Shown here piece by piece: positions 45,074 through 56,500 of a stretch of DNA of 64,000 bases (the stretch's first letter is position 1; each line of letters begins with the position of its first letter). The notes under the pieces are model-generated. The model saw only the letters and a list, made by a program, of their open reading frames with translations. It did not search any database and had not been told where the DNA came from. The position numbers were made by a program, and so were the translations under genes. Origin of the DNA: Hybos culiciformis (Eukaryota; Arthropoda; Insecta; Diptera; Hybotidae); assembly GCA_964007475.1 (NCBI GenBank), contig CAXFZM010000356.1:89567-153566 (forward strand), written 5' to 3'.

Positions 45074-46117
45074 ATTAGTTTAATACCAAGATTTTAGTTA
45101 AAATAACCTGTTACAATAAAAATGACGTAAAATTAACTGGATATCTAAATCAAAAATCCATTAAACTAAGTCATAAGAGCGCTTTTAAGAGAAAAATGGT
45201 TTGTTAACTTGTTATAGATATAATTAAACGCAAAAAAAAAAGGATTTTCAAACATATTTTTTTTCCAAATTTTTTTTTGCAAATAACTCAATTAAAATTC
45301 AAATGTGCCAAGTGATTATCAATTTATTATGTACATTTTTTGTTTCTTAATTGCTTATCCATTCACTCGAAGCTTTAAAATTTATTGAAATTCATATTAA
45401 AAATAGATAATGTCCAGTTTAAACATTCTTCATAAATTTTTCTTTCAAATTAAAATAAAAATAAAAATATGTGGTTCATAAATTATTTTTATTTCACAGA
45501 TATTGCTAAATTTGATCTCCTTTTCTGGTAGTAAAGTGCTCCTTTAATTGTTTATATGGTCAGTTTTTATTTTTTATTTTTTATTCGATTAATTTTGTGA
45601 AATACTCATTAAACCACATTTTATTTGAAAAAAAATATACGTGGGCTTCACTTGAACTATATTAATTAAATTATATTATTATTATTTTGTAGAAAAAATT
45701 TTTTTTTTGCATTCATTTTCCAAAAAGTCATAAATATTATATTCTTTAACTAATGTATGTAAGAAATGTCTTAACTTTAATAATTTATTGTTTAATATTA
45801 AATCATTTTTTATATTATAGTAATCAGAAAAGTAGCATACTTAAATCTTTGTTATGTAATTGGAATCTTAAATGTATAATTATTAATTGTGGTTTTAAAA
45901 AAAAATTCACCATTAAGAAAAAGCCGTTTTAGATTGTTTAAAAGTTTAATTTAGACAAATATATTAGTTTCGAAAGGATTTTGAGCACTTAGCCTTAACC
46001 GATTCTAAAAAGTTTTATGCAATTTAAAAGTATATGAGACAGTCCGGAGGAAAATTGCAAATAACATAAATAGGGCTTTTCAATCAAATTTTGGGACAAA
46101 AATGTTTGAGACGGAAC
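45074..46117. other. AT-rich spacer, no gene
   Basis: Nothing recognised; the 150 bp before the next hAT element is slightly GC-richer. Confidence 0.5.
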
Positions 46118-46474
46118 AAGTTCTCCAGTGGAGGTTTTAAGCACAGGCAAGCAAGGATTTTGCCTGTGGCCTCGCTTTGTTCTTCTTAGTACAATGTACA
46201 AGAAAACATGAATTCATATGTAACTTAAAAGAGAATATTCAAATCCAATATAAATGCATACATGAATTTATATTTAACTTCAAAGAGAATATTCAAATCC
46301 AATATAAATGAGTATATACATACATACATACGCTATTTACACAAAGTATAAAATCTAATATTTCTAAGTATACTGCACCTGCACTATTTTAAAATATATG
46401 TATGTACATATGTATAAATTGTGTTAGTATTATATACACATTTAGTATGGTTTCTATAGCGTTTAGATACATAG

Positions 46475-46732
46475 GTGCTCGTAAGCAAATTCTTTAATAG
46501 CAATTTTTCCAAATTTATTTATTGCCCTACGCATTTTACTCACCTCCGTAGCGCAGAGAGGTTCTTCTTTAAATTAAAGCTTATTAAAAATTATTTACGT
46601 TCCACCATGAATCAATACCGCTTATCTGCATTAGCTTCAATTTCTATCGAAAATAAAATAAGTCGGTCTTTGGACTATTCGAATTTAATTGATGACTTTG
46701 CGTTTGTGAAAGTCCGAAAAGTTAAATTTTAA
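46475..46732 (+). pseudogene. hAT transposase C-terminal dimerisation fragment
   Basis: It reads SAERFFFKLKLIKNYLRSTM and ISIENKISRSLDYSNLIDDF, the hAT dimerisation block with its natural end (a C-terminal VKVRKVKF before the stop). A few codons upstream of SAER present in the copy at 10.1 kb are deleted here, while the C-terminal tail lost there is kept. The catalytic core is absent. Confidence 0.85.
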
Positions 46733-46914
46733 ATAACACATTTTCAATCCATCCTCTCCTCCTAAATTCTCCATAAAAAAAAAAAGTTTCTAACCTAGGG
46801 GTAGCCCAAAACCAACAGTGATATGTAACAGATAGTGATTTGTATCAAACAGTACTTTGTACAAAAGAATGATTTTGTTTAAATTAAGAATTTATAATCC
46901 CTAGTATGTTTAAT

Positions 46915-47421
46915 CAATGACATCTCTATTTAAAAGACTGAACATTGAAATTTTTGGCTGTCAGAATGGATAGAAAATAAAAAGTACACTACTACGCAAC
47001 AAAAAGGTCACACCAGATTCAAATAAACATAGTTTTATTTTTTATTTTATCATACAAAAATAAATGAAAAACAAATATTTTATTTGTATGAGGCACGAAA
47101 AATTTTTAACGGACTGTATTGAAAAAAAATTTTTGAAAAGGAGTCCCCCTGATTTTGTGTTTTTTTATTTACAATTATTATCTTCCTTTTTCTTATTTTT
47201 TTGATGAAATCCTTTTTTTTTTATTATAGAGGCCAAACCTCTGATTTATCCCGAAAATCGAAAATATAGTTTTTTCTTAATTTAAAAAAAAATTATTTTT
47301 AGGATAATATTTTTTGTATACATTCTAGAACATAATAAAAATTTTAGGTTAGGTTTTGGTTAGAATTTTAATACATATACAAATCGAACGTTCAGTTTTT
47401 TAGATAGAGATGTCATTGGTG
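46915..47421. mobile_element. TIR element nested in hAT copy 2
   Basis: CAATGACATCTCTATTTAAA on the left and TAGATAGAGATGTCATTG on the right are inverted. The sister hAT at about 10.51 kb lacks this block and has TTTAATTAATTATT at the empty site, which supports an insertion. TAAT flanks both sides, a possible 4-bp duplication. There is no transposase frame. Confidence 0.75.
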
Positions 47422-47734
47422 TAATTAATTATTAATAATATATATATGAACATATACATATACTCAAAAGTATACAAGATCTTATTAAATATAAATTTAA
47501 AATTAAATTAAATTCAATAATATCGAATCTGAAATAAATACTATTCGTAAAATAAATAGTACAGGCATTTTGAACAGTTTTATTAATGTAAAAAAGTTCA
47601 GCCTCGCACCGCAAACTTGCCTGTGGCCTCGCGTGTGATGAAACTGCCACTGAAGTTCTCTTAACACATTTTAATTTTTATAAAAATTTTAGCACAAAAA
47701 ACTAAGAATTCAAAAGTTATCGAAAAGCTAACAT

Positions 47735-48434
47735 CTACGAGCCCTGCATCATAAGACCTCGTACGGGTTTTTTTTTTTGAGTTTGTTGTACTTTTTTCCA
47801 GTTTTCTCCAGTTTTGTATTTTTTTCGTTTAAACCAACCTTTTTTAGGAGTTTTTGGTCTTTATAAAAAAAAAAATTTTTTAAGTTAAATTTTGAGAAAA
47901 AAATCATTTTCCAAAAGTCTACTTTTTCAACTTTTTTTATGGGCATCGCAGAAATTTTCGAAAGATGCATTTTGAAGGGCATTTGGGAGTAGTTCATTTT
48001 AGCTTTTTGGGTTTTGGCGATAAAATAAAGGACAGAGCCAAAAAACGCCTTTGAAATTCGAAAAAACAGGCCAAAATTGCTATTTTTGGCGTTTTTGACC
48101 TGTTTTTTTGATTTTCAAAGGCGTTTTTTGACTCTCTCCTTTATTTTATCGACAAAACCCAAAAAGCTAAAATTAACTACTCCCAAATGCCCTTCAAAAT
48201 GCATCTTTCGTAAATTTCTGCGATGCCCATAAAAAAAGTTGAAAAAGTAGACTTTTGGAAAATAATTTTTTTCTCAAAATTTAACTTAAAAAAATTTTTT
48301 TTTTATAAAGACCAAAAACTCCTAAAAAAGGTTGGTTTAAACGAAAAAAATACAAAACTGGAGAAAACTGGAAAAAAGTAGAACAAACTCAAAAAAAAAA
48401 ACCCGTACGAGGTCTTATGATGCAGGGCTCGTAG
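47735..48434. mobile_element. 700-bp near-perfect palindrome (fold-back element)
   Basis: It begins CTACGAGCCCTGCATCATAA and ends with the exact complement; the two arms of about 330-340 bp match almost base for base, with only a few dozen unpaired bases around 48060-48100. The open frame seen on the minus strand is mirrored on the plus strand and is a by-product. No TSD was resolved (CTAACAT before, TCGCATT after). Confidence 0.92.
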
Positions 48435-48768
48435 TCGCATTATCAACGATGTACTAAACTATCTATTAATAAATTTCGTAAACTTATTTAATGCTATAAT
48501 GATATTCAGGGCCGGTCCAGCTATATGTGCATGATGTGCACCTGCACAGGGCGCCTAACGAATAGGGCGCCAATCGATTTGTGGTCAAGAACATGCAAAT
48601 GCATTCGAAACTGGCTACTGTGCTACTGTGCACAAAAAAACTCTACCCAGAAAAAAATCAACACAGTACACAATTTTTTTTGTATACCATGAGTGCCTAA
48701 TGGTCAAATAAAAATGCAGCATAGAATAAAATCAACAAAGTATATATGTAAATATTTTTTTTGGTATA

Positions 48769-49152
48769 CACTAGGTAGAAAAAGTCTGCGTACGGCCTCG
48801 TTTTCTTATTTTTTGTTCAACATGTTCCCAGTTTTTGATGTCATTTAAAAGAACCATGAAAAAAATTTGTTTGGTGACACTTTCCCTTATGGTAGGGATA
48901 AAATTATATAGCGCAAAATTATCTACATTCAATTGCCTTTCAAATGAGATTACTAGTTAATTTCTGAGACGCGGCATTAAAACCGGCTGTAGGCAGACTT
49001 TTCCAAAAATTGATATTTCTCAAAATTTAAACTTCGAAAAAAAAAATGTTTTCACAAAAAAAAATTTTTAAAAAAGTCCTTTTAAATGACATCAAACATG
49101 TCGAACAAAAAATAAAAAAACGAGACCGTACGCAGACTTTGTCTACCTAGTG
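48769..49152. mobile_element. Tc1/mariner-like MITE, 384 bp, TA target
   Basis: TA|CACTAGGTAGAAAAAGTCTG and CAGACTTTGTCTACCTAGTG|TA. The inverted arms extend for about 80 bp (CGTACGGCCTCG, TTTTTGTTCAACATG and so on, with scattered mismatches). The tip AAAGTCTGCGTAC is a familiar Tc1-like end. Non-coding. Confidence 0.88.
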
Positions 49153-49250
49153 TACGTATATTTATTTGAGCACCTGCGCTAGACCTACTGGGGATACCTC
49201 GTTAAAAAAAGCGCATTACTATAAGTCTACCTCAATGGTGACGTAGAAAT

Positions 49251-49422
49251 TGTTAGAATATCCAGTTCAAATATTCAAGTAGAACTTTATTTATAGTTAA
49301 CTTTGAATTTATAGTTTAGAAATTATTCAAATTATTTTATTCATTTCACAAATCAAACTTTACTTAAATAACTTCAATAAATATTTTACTTATTCAAATA
49401 GTACGGCTTTATTTATTTAACA
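49251..49422 (+). repeat. 5' LTR of the copia element
   Basis: 172 bp, starting TGTTAGAATATCC and ending TTTATTTAACA (TG...CA). It contains a TTTATTTATAGTTAAC promoter-like stretch and AATAAATATTTT, a possible polyadenylation signal. It appears identical to the 3' LTR. Confidence 0.97.
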
Positions 49423-49437
49423 GGTTATGGGCCCAGT
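49423..49437 (+). promoter_or_regulatory. Primer binding site (tRNA-iMet half-molecule type)
   Basis: GGTTATGGGCCCAGT follows the 5' LTR with no spacer. It is the copia-type site that pairs with an internal segment of initiator methionine tRNA, not with its 3' CCA end. This implies priming by a cleaved tRNA fragment, as known for copia. Confidence 0.85.
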
Positions 49438-49486
49438 AACGGTCTTTACATAAGAGAATAATATAATTTAAAGTTATTTAAGCAAT

Positions 49487-51223
49487 ATGGAAGGACAAAA
49501 TCGATGCCAAATTGAGAAGCTGAATGGGAAGAACTACCAGCTTTGGAAGTTCAAAGTTGAGCTACTATTGGAAAAAGAGGAAGTTTTTGATGTAGTTGAG
49601 AGTCCAGTTCCAGAGAATCCAGATACTAAATGGAAGGCAAGAAATGGAAAAGCAAAGGGCATAATTGGTCTCTTGATTGAAGATTCATTATTGATTGGGA
49701 TCAAGAATCTAAAAACTGCCAAGGGCTATTGGGATCACCTCAAGAAACTTCATGAAAAACCATCTCTGGTGAACAAAGTGTATCTATTGAAGGGGCTTTG
49801 TAGAATGCAGCTAGGCAACAAGACAATGGAGATTCATATCAGTGAAATGCTAAGCATTGTAGAGGAACTACGAGCTATGGGCGAGGAACTGAAGGAACAA
49901 CTTACTGTGGCGTTGATTCTGGGAAGTCTTCCGGAAAGCTATGATAATCTTATTACTGCTTTGGAAGTACGTCCAGATGAAGATTTAACAATTTGCATGG
50001 TATCCGAGAAACTGGTTCAAGATTTCAAACGTCGAAGTGAATATTCTGACAATGGACAACAGGCGTTCAAATTAAAATACAGGAAGAAGGAAGAAAAGAA
50101 GAAATCTGTGGACAAGAATAATATCGAGTGTTTCAAATGCGGCGAGAAAGGACATTACAAGAGTGAGTGTACCAAGACCAAGCAAGCTAAACAAGTTCAA
50201 GTTCAGCAGTGTCTAAAAGCTAAGAAAATAAAGAAAAGCTGGTACATAGATTCTGGAGCATCAAATCACATGTGTAACGACAAGGACAGCTTCAATAACT
50301 TGGATAGGAGTTATAGTGATAGCGTTGTTGTAGCAGATGGCAGATGTGTGAAAACCGGAGGCTTGGGAGATGTCAATATACCATATCAATCCAATGAATC
50401 ACGTTTATGTGAAATTCATATTCAAGATGTGTCACTTGTTCCAGAACTTGACAGCAACCTTTTATCAGTGGATAAATTGAACGAGGATGGTTATGAAGTT
50501 GTATTCAAGAAGAAAGAATGTAGTATCATGAAAGATGGTTCAACAATTCTTAACATACAGTCAAAGAATGGTCTGTATGAAATTTGTCCAGTGGATAAGC
50601 TCATGTTTGCATCGAGTAAAAATGTCAAAGTTGATTGTTTACATTTATGGCATCAACGGATGGGGCACCGGGATATGGCTGCTGTGAAGCAGATGATTGA
50701 CAAGAAGATGGTGGATGGAGTTCAAATAAAAGGCTGTGATAGTAATTCCAGTTTATGTGATGTTTGTTTGGCAGGAAAAATGAGCAAGAAAAAGTTTCCG
50801 AAGAAGTCCAACAGCAAAACAAGTGAGTTGTTAGAACTAATTCATTCAGATGTCATAGGACCATTAGAAGTGACAACACCTTCTGGAAATAGATTTGTAT
50901 TAACGTTAATAGATGATTCTAGTCGATATAATACAATCTTTTTATTGAAAAGAAAAAGTGAGACAACTGAAAAAGTCAAAGAATTCATTGCATTTGTAGA
51001 AAACAAGTTCAACAAACGTGTCAAGAAGTTCAGATCCGATGGAGGCGGTGAATATATTTACAACGAACTAGGAGATTTCTTTCGTCAGAAGGGGATAGTT
51101 CATGATTTTTCAGTGGCGTATTGTCCTCAGCAGAATGGTATTGCTGAAAGAAGAAACCGATATCTCATTAAAATGTCAAGATGTATGCTCATTCAAGCTG
51201 AATTACCACCACGTTTTTGGTGA
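49487..51223 (+). CDS. copia Gag-Pol first reading frame, truncated at repeat junction
   Basis: 578 residues. Residues 1 to about 190 are copia-type Gag (KLNGKNYQLWKFKVELLLEK near the start). A CCHC zinc knuckle (CFKCGEKGHYKSEC) is at 215-228. The aspartic protease motif WYIDSGASNHM has its catalytic Asp at 255. A GAG-pre-integrase HHCC region follows (HLWHQRMGHR, then CDVCLAGKM). The integrase catalytic Asp455, Asp518 and Glu554 (DD35E spacing) are all present. The frame then ends at PPRFW followed by TGA, because the tandem duplication joins the integrase to a second copy of the zinc-knuckle region. The start ATG lies 64 bp after the LTR. It would make Gag, protease and an integrase lacking its C-terminal domain, but no RT. 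Confidence 0.92.
   Translation: MEGQNRCQIEKLNGKNYQLWKFKVELLLEKEEVFDVVESPVPENPDTKWKARNGKAKGIIGLLIEDSLLIGIKNLKTAKGYWDHLKKLHEKPSLVNKVYLLKGLCRMQLGNKTMEIHISEMLSIVEELRAMGEELKEQLTVALILGSLPESYDNLITALEVRPDEDLTICMVSEKLVQDFKRRSEYSDNGQQAFKLKYRKKEEKKKSVDKNNIECFKCGEKGHYKSECTKTKQAKQVQVQQCLKAKKIKKSWYIDSGASNHMCNDKDSFNNLDRSYSDSVVVADGRCVKTGGLGDVNIPYQSNESRLCEIHIQDVSLVPELDSNLLSVDKLNEDGYEVVFKKKECSIMKDGSTILNIQSKNGLYEICPVDKLMFASSKNVKVDCLHLWHQRMGHRDMAAVKQMIDKKMVDGVQIKGCDSNSSLCDVCLAGKMSKKKFPKKSNSKTSELLELIHSDVIGPLEVTTPSGNRFVLTLIDDSSRYNTIFLLKRKSETTEKVKEFIAFVENKFNKRVKKFRSDGGGEYIYNELGDFFRQKGIVHDFSVAYCPQQNGIAERRNRYLIKMSRCMLIQAELPPRFW
50039..51221 (+). repeat. Tandem unit 1 (1183 bp)
   Basis: The first of four copies. It starts at GAATATTCTGACAATGGACA and ends at CCACGTTTTTGG. 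It covers the zinc knuckle, protease and most of the integrase. Marker variants: GATTCTGGAGC, GAATCACG, TGTGATAGTAAT, AAGAATAATATC, CTAGGAGAT, CTCATTAAAATG. Confidence 0.95.
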
Positions 51224-52407
51224 ATATTCTGACAATGGACAACAGGCGTTCAAATTAAAATACAGGAAGAAGGAAGAAAAGAAGAAATCTGTGGACAAGA
51301 ATAATATCGAGTGTTTCAAATGCGGCGAGAAAGGACATTACAAGAGTGAGTGTACCAAGACCAAGCAAGCTAAACAAGTTCAAGTTCAGCAGTGTCTAAA
51401 AGCTAAGAAAATAAAGAAAAGCTGGTACATAGATTCCGGAGCATCAAATCACATGTGTAACGACAAGGACAGCTTCAATAACTTGGATAGGAGTTATAGT
51501 GATAGCGTTGTTGTAGCAGATGGCAGATGTGTGAAAACCGGAGGCTTGGGAGATGTCAATATACCATATCAATCCAATGAATCGCGTTTATGTGAAATTC
51601 ATATTCAAGATGTGTCACTTGTTCCAGAACTTGACAGCAACCTTTTATCAGTGGATAAATTGAACGAGGATGGTTATGAAGTTGTATTCAAGAAGAAAGA
51701 ATGTAGTATCATGAAAGATGGTTCAACAATTCTTAACATACAGTCAAAGAATGGTCTGTATGAAATTTGTCCAGTGGATAAGCTCATGTTTGCATCGAGT
51801 AAAAATGTCAAAGTTGATTGTTTACATTTATGGCATCAACGGATGGGGCACCGGGATATGGCTGCTGTGAAGCAGATGATTGACAAGAAGATGGTGGATG
51901 GAGTGATTGTAATTAAAGGCTGTGATTGTAATTCCAGTTTATGTGATGTTTGTTTGGCAGGAAAAATGAGCAAGAAAAAGTTTCCGAAGAAGTCCAACAG
52001 CAAAACAAGTGAGTTGTTAGAACTAATTCATTCAGATGTCATAGGACCATTAGAAGTGACAACACCTTCTGGAAATAGATTTGTATTAACGTTAATAGAT
52101 GATTCTAGTCGATATAATACAATCTTTTTATTGAAAAGAAAAAGTGAGACAACTGAAAAAGTCAAAGAATTCATTGCATTTGTAGAAAACAAGTTCAACA
52201 AACGTGTCAAGAAGTTCAGATCCGATGGAGGCGGTGAATATATTTACAACGAACTAGAAGATTTCTTTTGTCAGAAGGGGATAGTTCATGATTTTTCAGT
52301 GGCGTATTGTCCTCAGCAGAATGGTATTGCTGAAAGAAGAAACCGATATCTCATTGAAATGTCAAGATGTATGCTCATTCAAGCTGAATTACCACCACGT
52401 TTTTGGT
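51222..52407 (+). pseudogene. Tandem unit 2 (1186 bp)
   Basis: The second copy, coding for zinc knuckle, protease and integrase core in a frame shifted by one relative to unit 1. The frame is open through the unit but enters without a start codon of its own. GTGATTGTAATTAAA replaces GTTCAAATAAAA (+3 bp). Other variants: GATTCCGGAGC, GAATCGCG, CTAGAAGAT, TTTTGTCAG (Arg to Cys), CTCATTGAAATG. It ends in FW then TGA. Confidence 0.93.
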
Positions 52408-53589
52408 GAATATTCTGACAATGGACAACAGGCGTTCAAATTAAAATACAGGAAGAAGGAAGAAAAGAAGAAATCTGTGGACAAGAAGAATATCGAGTGT
52501 TTCAAATGCGGCGAGAAAGGACATTACAAGAGTGAGTGTACCAAGACCAAGCAAGCTAAACAAGTTCAAGTTCAGCAGTGTCTAAAAGCTAAGAAAATAA
52601 AAAAAAGCTGGTACATAGATTCCGGAGCATCAAATCACATGTGTAACGACAAGGACAGCTTCAATAACTTGGATAGGAGTTATAGTGATAGCGTTGTTGT
52701 AGCAGATGGCAGATGTGTGAAAACCGGAGGCTTGGGAGATGTCAATATACCATATCAATCCAATGAATCGCGTTTATGTGAAATTCATATTCAAGATGTG
52801 TCACTTGTTCCAGAACTTGACAGCAACCTTTTATCAGTGGATAAATTGAACGAGGATGGTTATGAAGTTGTATTCAAGAAGAAAGAATGTAGTATCATGA
52901 AAGATGGTTCAACAATTCTTAACATACAGTCAAAGAATGGTCTGTATGAAATTTGTCCAGTGGATAAGCTCATGTTTGCATCGAGTAAAAATGTCAAAGT
53001 TGATTGTTTACATTTATGGCATCAACGGATGGGGCACCGGGATATGGCTGCTGTGAAGCAGATGATTGACAAGAAGATGGTGGATGGAGTTCAAATAAAA
53101 GGCTGTGATTGTAATTCCAGTTTATGTGATGTTTGTTTGGCAGGAAAAATGAGCAAGAAAAAGTTTCCGAAGAAGTCCAACAGCAAAACAAGTGAGTTGT
53201 TAGAACTAATTCATTCAGATGTCATAGGACCATTAGAAGTGACAACACCTTCTGGAAATAGATTTGTATTAACGTTAATAGATGATTTAGTCGATATAAT
53301 ACAATCTTTTTATTGAAAAGAAAAAGTGAGACAACTGAAAAAGTCAAAGAATTCATTGCATTTGTAGAAAACAAGTTCAACAAACGTGTCAAGAAGTTCA
53401 GATCCGATGGAGGCGGTGAATATATTTACAACGAACTAGGAGATTTCTTTCGTCAGAAGGGGATAGTTCATGATTTTTCAGTGGCGTATTGTCCTCAGCA
53501 GAATGGTATTGCTGAAAGAAGAAACCGATATCTCATTAAAATGTCAAGATGTATGCTCATTCAAGCTGAATTACCACCACGTTTTTGGT
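52408..53589 (+). pseudogene. Tandem unit 3 (1182 bp), frameshifted
   Basis: The third copy. A single C is missing at about 53287 (GATGATTTAGTCG instead of GATGATTCTAGTCG), breaking the integrase frame after TLIDD. Variants AAGAAGAATATC, CTAGGAGAT and CTCATTAAAATG combine features of units 1 and 4. It ends in FW then TGA. Confidence 0.93.
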
Positions 53590-56500
53590 GAATATTCTGA
53601 CAATGGACAACAGGCGTTCAAATTAAAATACAGGAAGAAGGAAGAAAAGAAGAAATCTGTGGACAAGAAGAATATCGAGTGTTTCAAATGCGGCGAGAAA
53701 GGACATTACAAGAGTGAGTGTACCAAGACCAAGCAAGCTAAACAAGTTCAAGTTCAGCAGTGTCTAAAAGCTAAGAAAATAAAGAAAAGCTGGTACATAG
53801 ATTCCGGAGCATCAAATCACATGTGTAACGACAAGGACAGCTTCAATAACTTGGATAGGAGTTATAGTGATAGCGTTGTTGTAGCAGATGGCAGATGTGT
53901 GAAAACCGGAGACTTGGGAGATGTCAATATACCATATCAATCCAATGAATCGCGTTTATGTGAAATTCATATTCAAGATGTGTCACTTGTTCCAGAACTT
54001 GACAGCAACCTTTTATCAGTGGATAAATTGAACGAGGATGGTTATGAAGTTGTATTCAAGAAGAAAGAATGTAGTATCATGAAAGATGGTTCAACAATTC
54101 ATAACATACAGTCAAAGAATGGTCTGTATGAAATTTGTCCAGTGGATAAGCTCATGTTTGCATCGAGTAAAAATGTCAAAGTTGATTGTTTACATTTATG
54201 GCATCAACGGATGGGGCACCGGGATATGGCTGCTGTGAAGCTGATGATTGACAAGAAGATGGTGGATGGAGTTCAAATAAAAGGCTGTGATTGTAATTCC
54301 AGTTTATGTGATGTTTGTTTGGCAGGAAAAATGAGCAAAAAAAAGTTTCCGAAGAAGTGCAACAGCAAAACAAGTGAGTTGTTAGAACTAATTCATTCAG
54401 ATGTCATAGGACCATTAGAAGTGACAACACCTTCTGGAAATAGATTTGTATTAACGTTAATAGATGATTCTAGTCGATATAATACAATCTTTTTATTGAA
54501 AAGAAAAAGTGAGACAACTGAAAAAGTCAAAGAATTCATTGCATTTGTAGAAAACAAGTTCAACAAACGTGTCAAGAAGTTCAGATCCGATGGAGGCGGT
54601 GAATATATTTACAACGAACTAGAAGATTTCTTTCGTCAGAAGGGGATAGTTCATGATTTTTCAGTGGCGTATTGTCCTCAGCAGAATGGTATTGCTGAAA
54701 GAAGAAACCGATATCTCATTGAAATGTCAAGATGTATGCTCATTCAAGCTGAATTACCACCACGTTTTTGGGGTGAATCAGTGAATACTGCAAATTATCT
54801 TCAGAACCGCTTAGTTATCAAGAACGAAGAATGCAAAACTCCTTACGAGATTTGGAATAGCAAGAAACCGAACCTCAGCTATTTAAAGGTGTTTGGTTGC
54901 AAGGCGTATGTCTACATTCCAAAACAGTTGCGAAGAAAACTTGAGAAGAAGTGTGACAAGATGAAATTTGTTGGTTATTGCGAAAATACAAAAGGATATA
55001 GGTTTCTGGATGTTAAGAGTAACAAAATTGTAGTGAGCAGAGATGCAGAATTTGAAGAAAATTCAAGAATGGATCCGTCACTTCATGAATTTGACAATAA
55101 CTGCAGTTCAGTCTCAGTTTGTTTAACATCAGAAAATAAGGAATATCCAAGTGATGATGAAGGTGCTGTAGGTGGTTTACCAGATGACGTCATCAATGAT
55201 GCTTTCAATATTCAAGATGTTGTTGTTTTGAATGAAAAAGGGGAGCAAAATGTTGATAGCAATGATGAAGACAATGTCATAGATACAGCTGAAAATCATC
55301 AAGAAACGCAAGAAATTCGTCGTTCAACCAGAACCAGAAGAGAACCTGACAGACTTGTTGGTGGAAAAGCTGTTGTTGTACAGCTAGAGCCAAGAAGTTA
55401 CAAAGAAGCTGTCAAGAGAAATGATTCAGAGTTCTGGAAGCAAGGTATGCAGGATGAATTTGACGCAATTGAAGCAAACGAAACCTGGGAGCTAGTTGCC
55501 TTACCACGCAATCGTAAAGCAATAGGATGTAAATGGGTGTATAAATTGAAGTTGGATGCCGACGGACGCTTGGTGGCACAAGGTTTCACGCAGAAGTACG
55601 GACAAGACTATGACGAAGTATTTGCTACTGTAGTGAAAATAACCGTATTCAGGACATTACTTGCAATTGCATCATCAAGAAAAATGAAGATCGTGCACAT
55701 TGACGTTAAGAATGCTTACCTGAATGGAGACCTAGAAAACGAAATTTTTATGAGACAACCGGATGGATTCATTGTACCAGGTAAAGAAAATTTTGTTTAT
55801 AAACTCAAACGTAGTCTCTATGGGTTAAAGCAGTCAGCAAAGTGCTGGAACGATAAAATCAATGGAACTATTTTGGATCTTGGTTTCAGAAGGGGAGATA
55901 GTGATCCATGTCTTTATACTAAGAAAGAAGGGAATCAGTGGATTTTCTTACTATTATACGTTGACGATATGTTGATAGCTTGTCAAGACGATTCAATTAT
56001 TGAAAACACGATCCAAAATATAGAGAAACAGTTTTCCATCACTAATTTGGGAGAAGTTAAAATGTACTTAGGAATTGAGGTTAAAAAAGATAACGATGGC
56101 GTCTACCATATTCATCAACGAAATTATATTTCGAAGATATTGAAGGAATATAACATGGCGAATTCAAAGTTATCAAAGATTCCAATGGACCCAGGTTACA
56201 TTAAGATCACTCCAGAAAATGAAAAGATGTTACCAAACAATAATGAATATCGTAAGATAATAGGTTCATTATTGTACCTGACAGTGAATACCAGACCCGA
56301 CATCGCAGTGGCAGTCTCGATACTTGGTCGAAAAGTAAGTGCTCCAAGTCAACGTGATCTTGTGGAAGCAAGAAGAATTTTGAAATTCTTGAGTTACACC
56401 AGAGATCTATGTTTAAACGTTGGAAATACACTTTATGAGAATGAAACCAAATTATCAGCTTTTGTGGATGCGGACTGGGCCGGAGATTTGAAATCAAGAC

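Larger units (their letters stand above)
46126..47652. mobile_element. hAT element copy 2, TSD AAGTTCTC, interrupted
   Basis: The ends CAGTGGAGGTTT and (complement) CAGTGGCAGTTT are flanked by AAGTTCTC at 46118-46125 and 47653-47660. It is the sister of 9761-10745, with the same GCCTGTGGCCTCGC subterminal motif and the same dimerisation-domain remnant. It contains an extra ~0.5 kb insertion (46915-47421). Confidence 0.92.

Noticed and set aside
47749..47997. Lys-rich minus-strand frame
   Set aside because: Lies wholly in one arm of the 700-bp palindrome and is mirrored in the other arm.
51102..53591. Open frames starting with a methionine in the tail of each copia unit (51102, 52288, 53470) and the short frame at 53313
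   Set aside because: They begin out of frame in the integrase tail and enter the next unit by the junction frame change. They are by-products of the tandem array and not independent genes; the last is kept only because it carries the genuine downstream pol.
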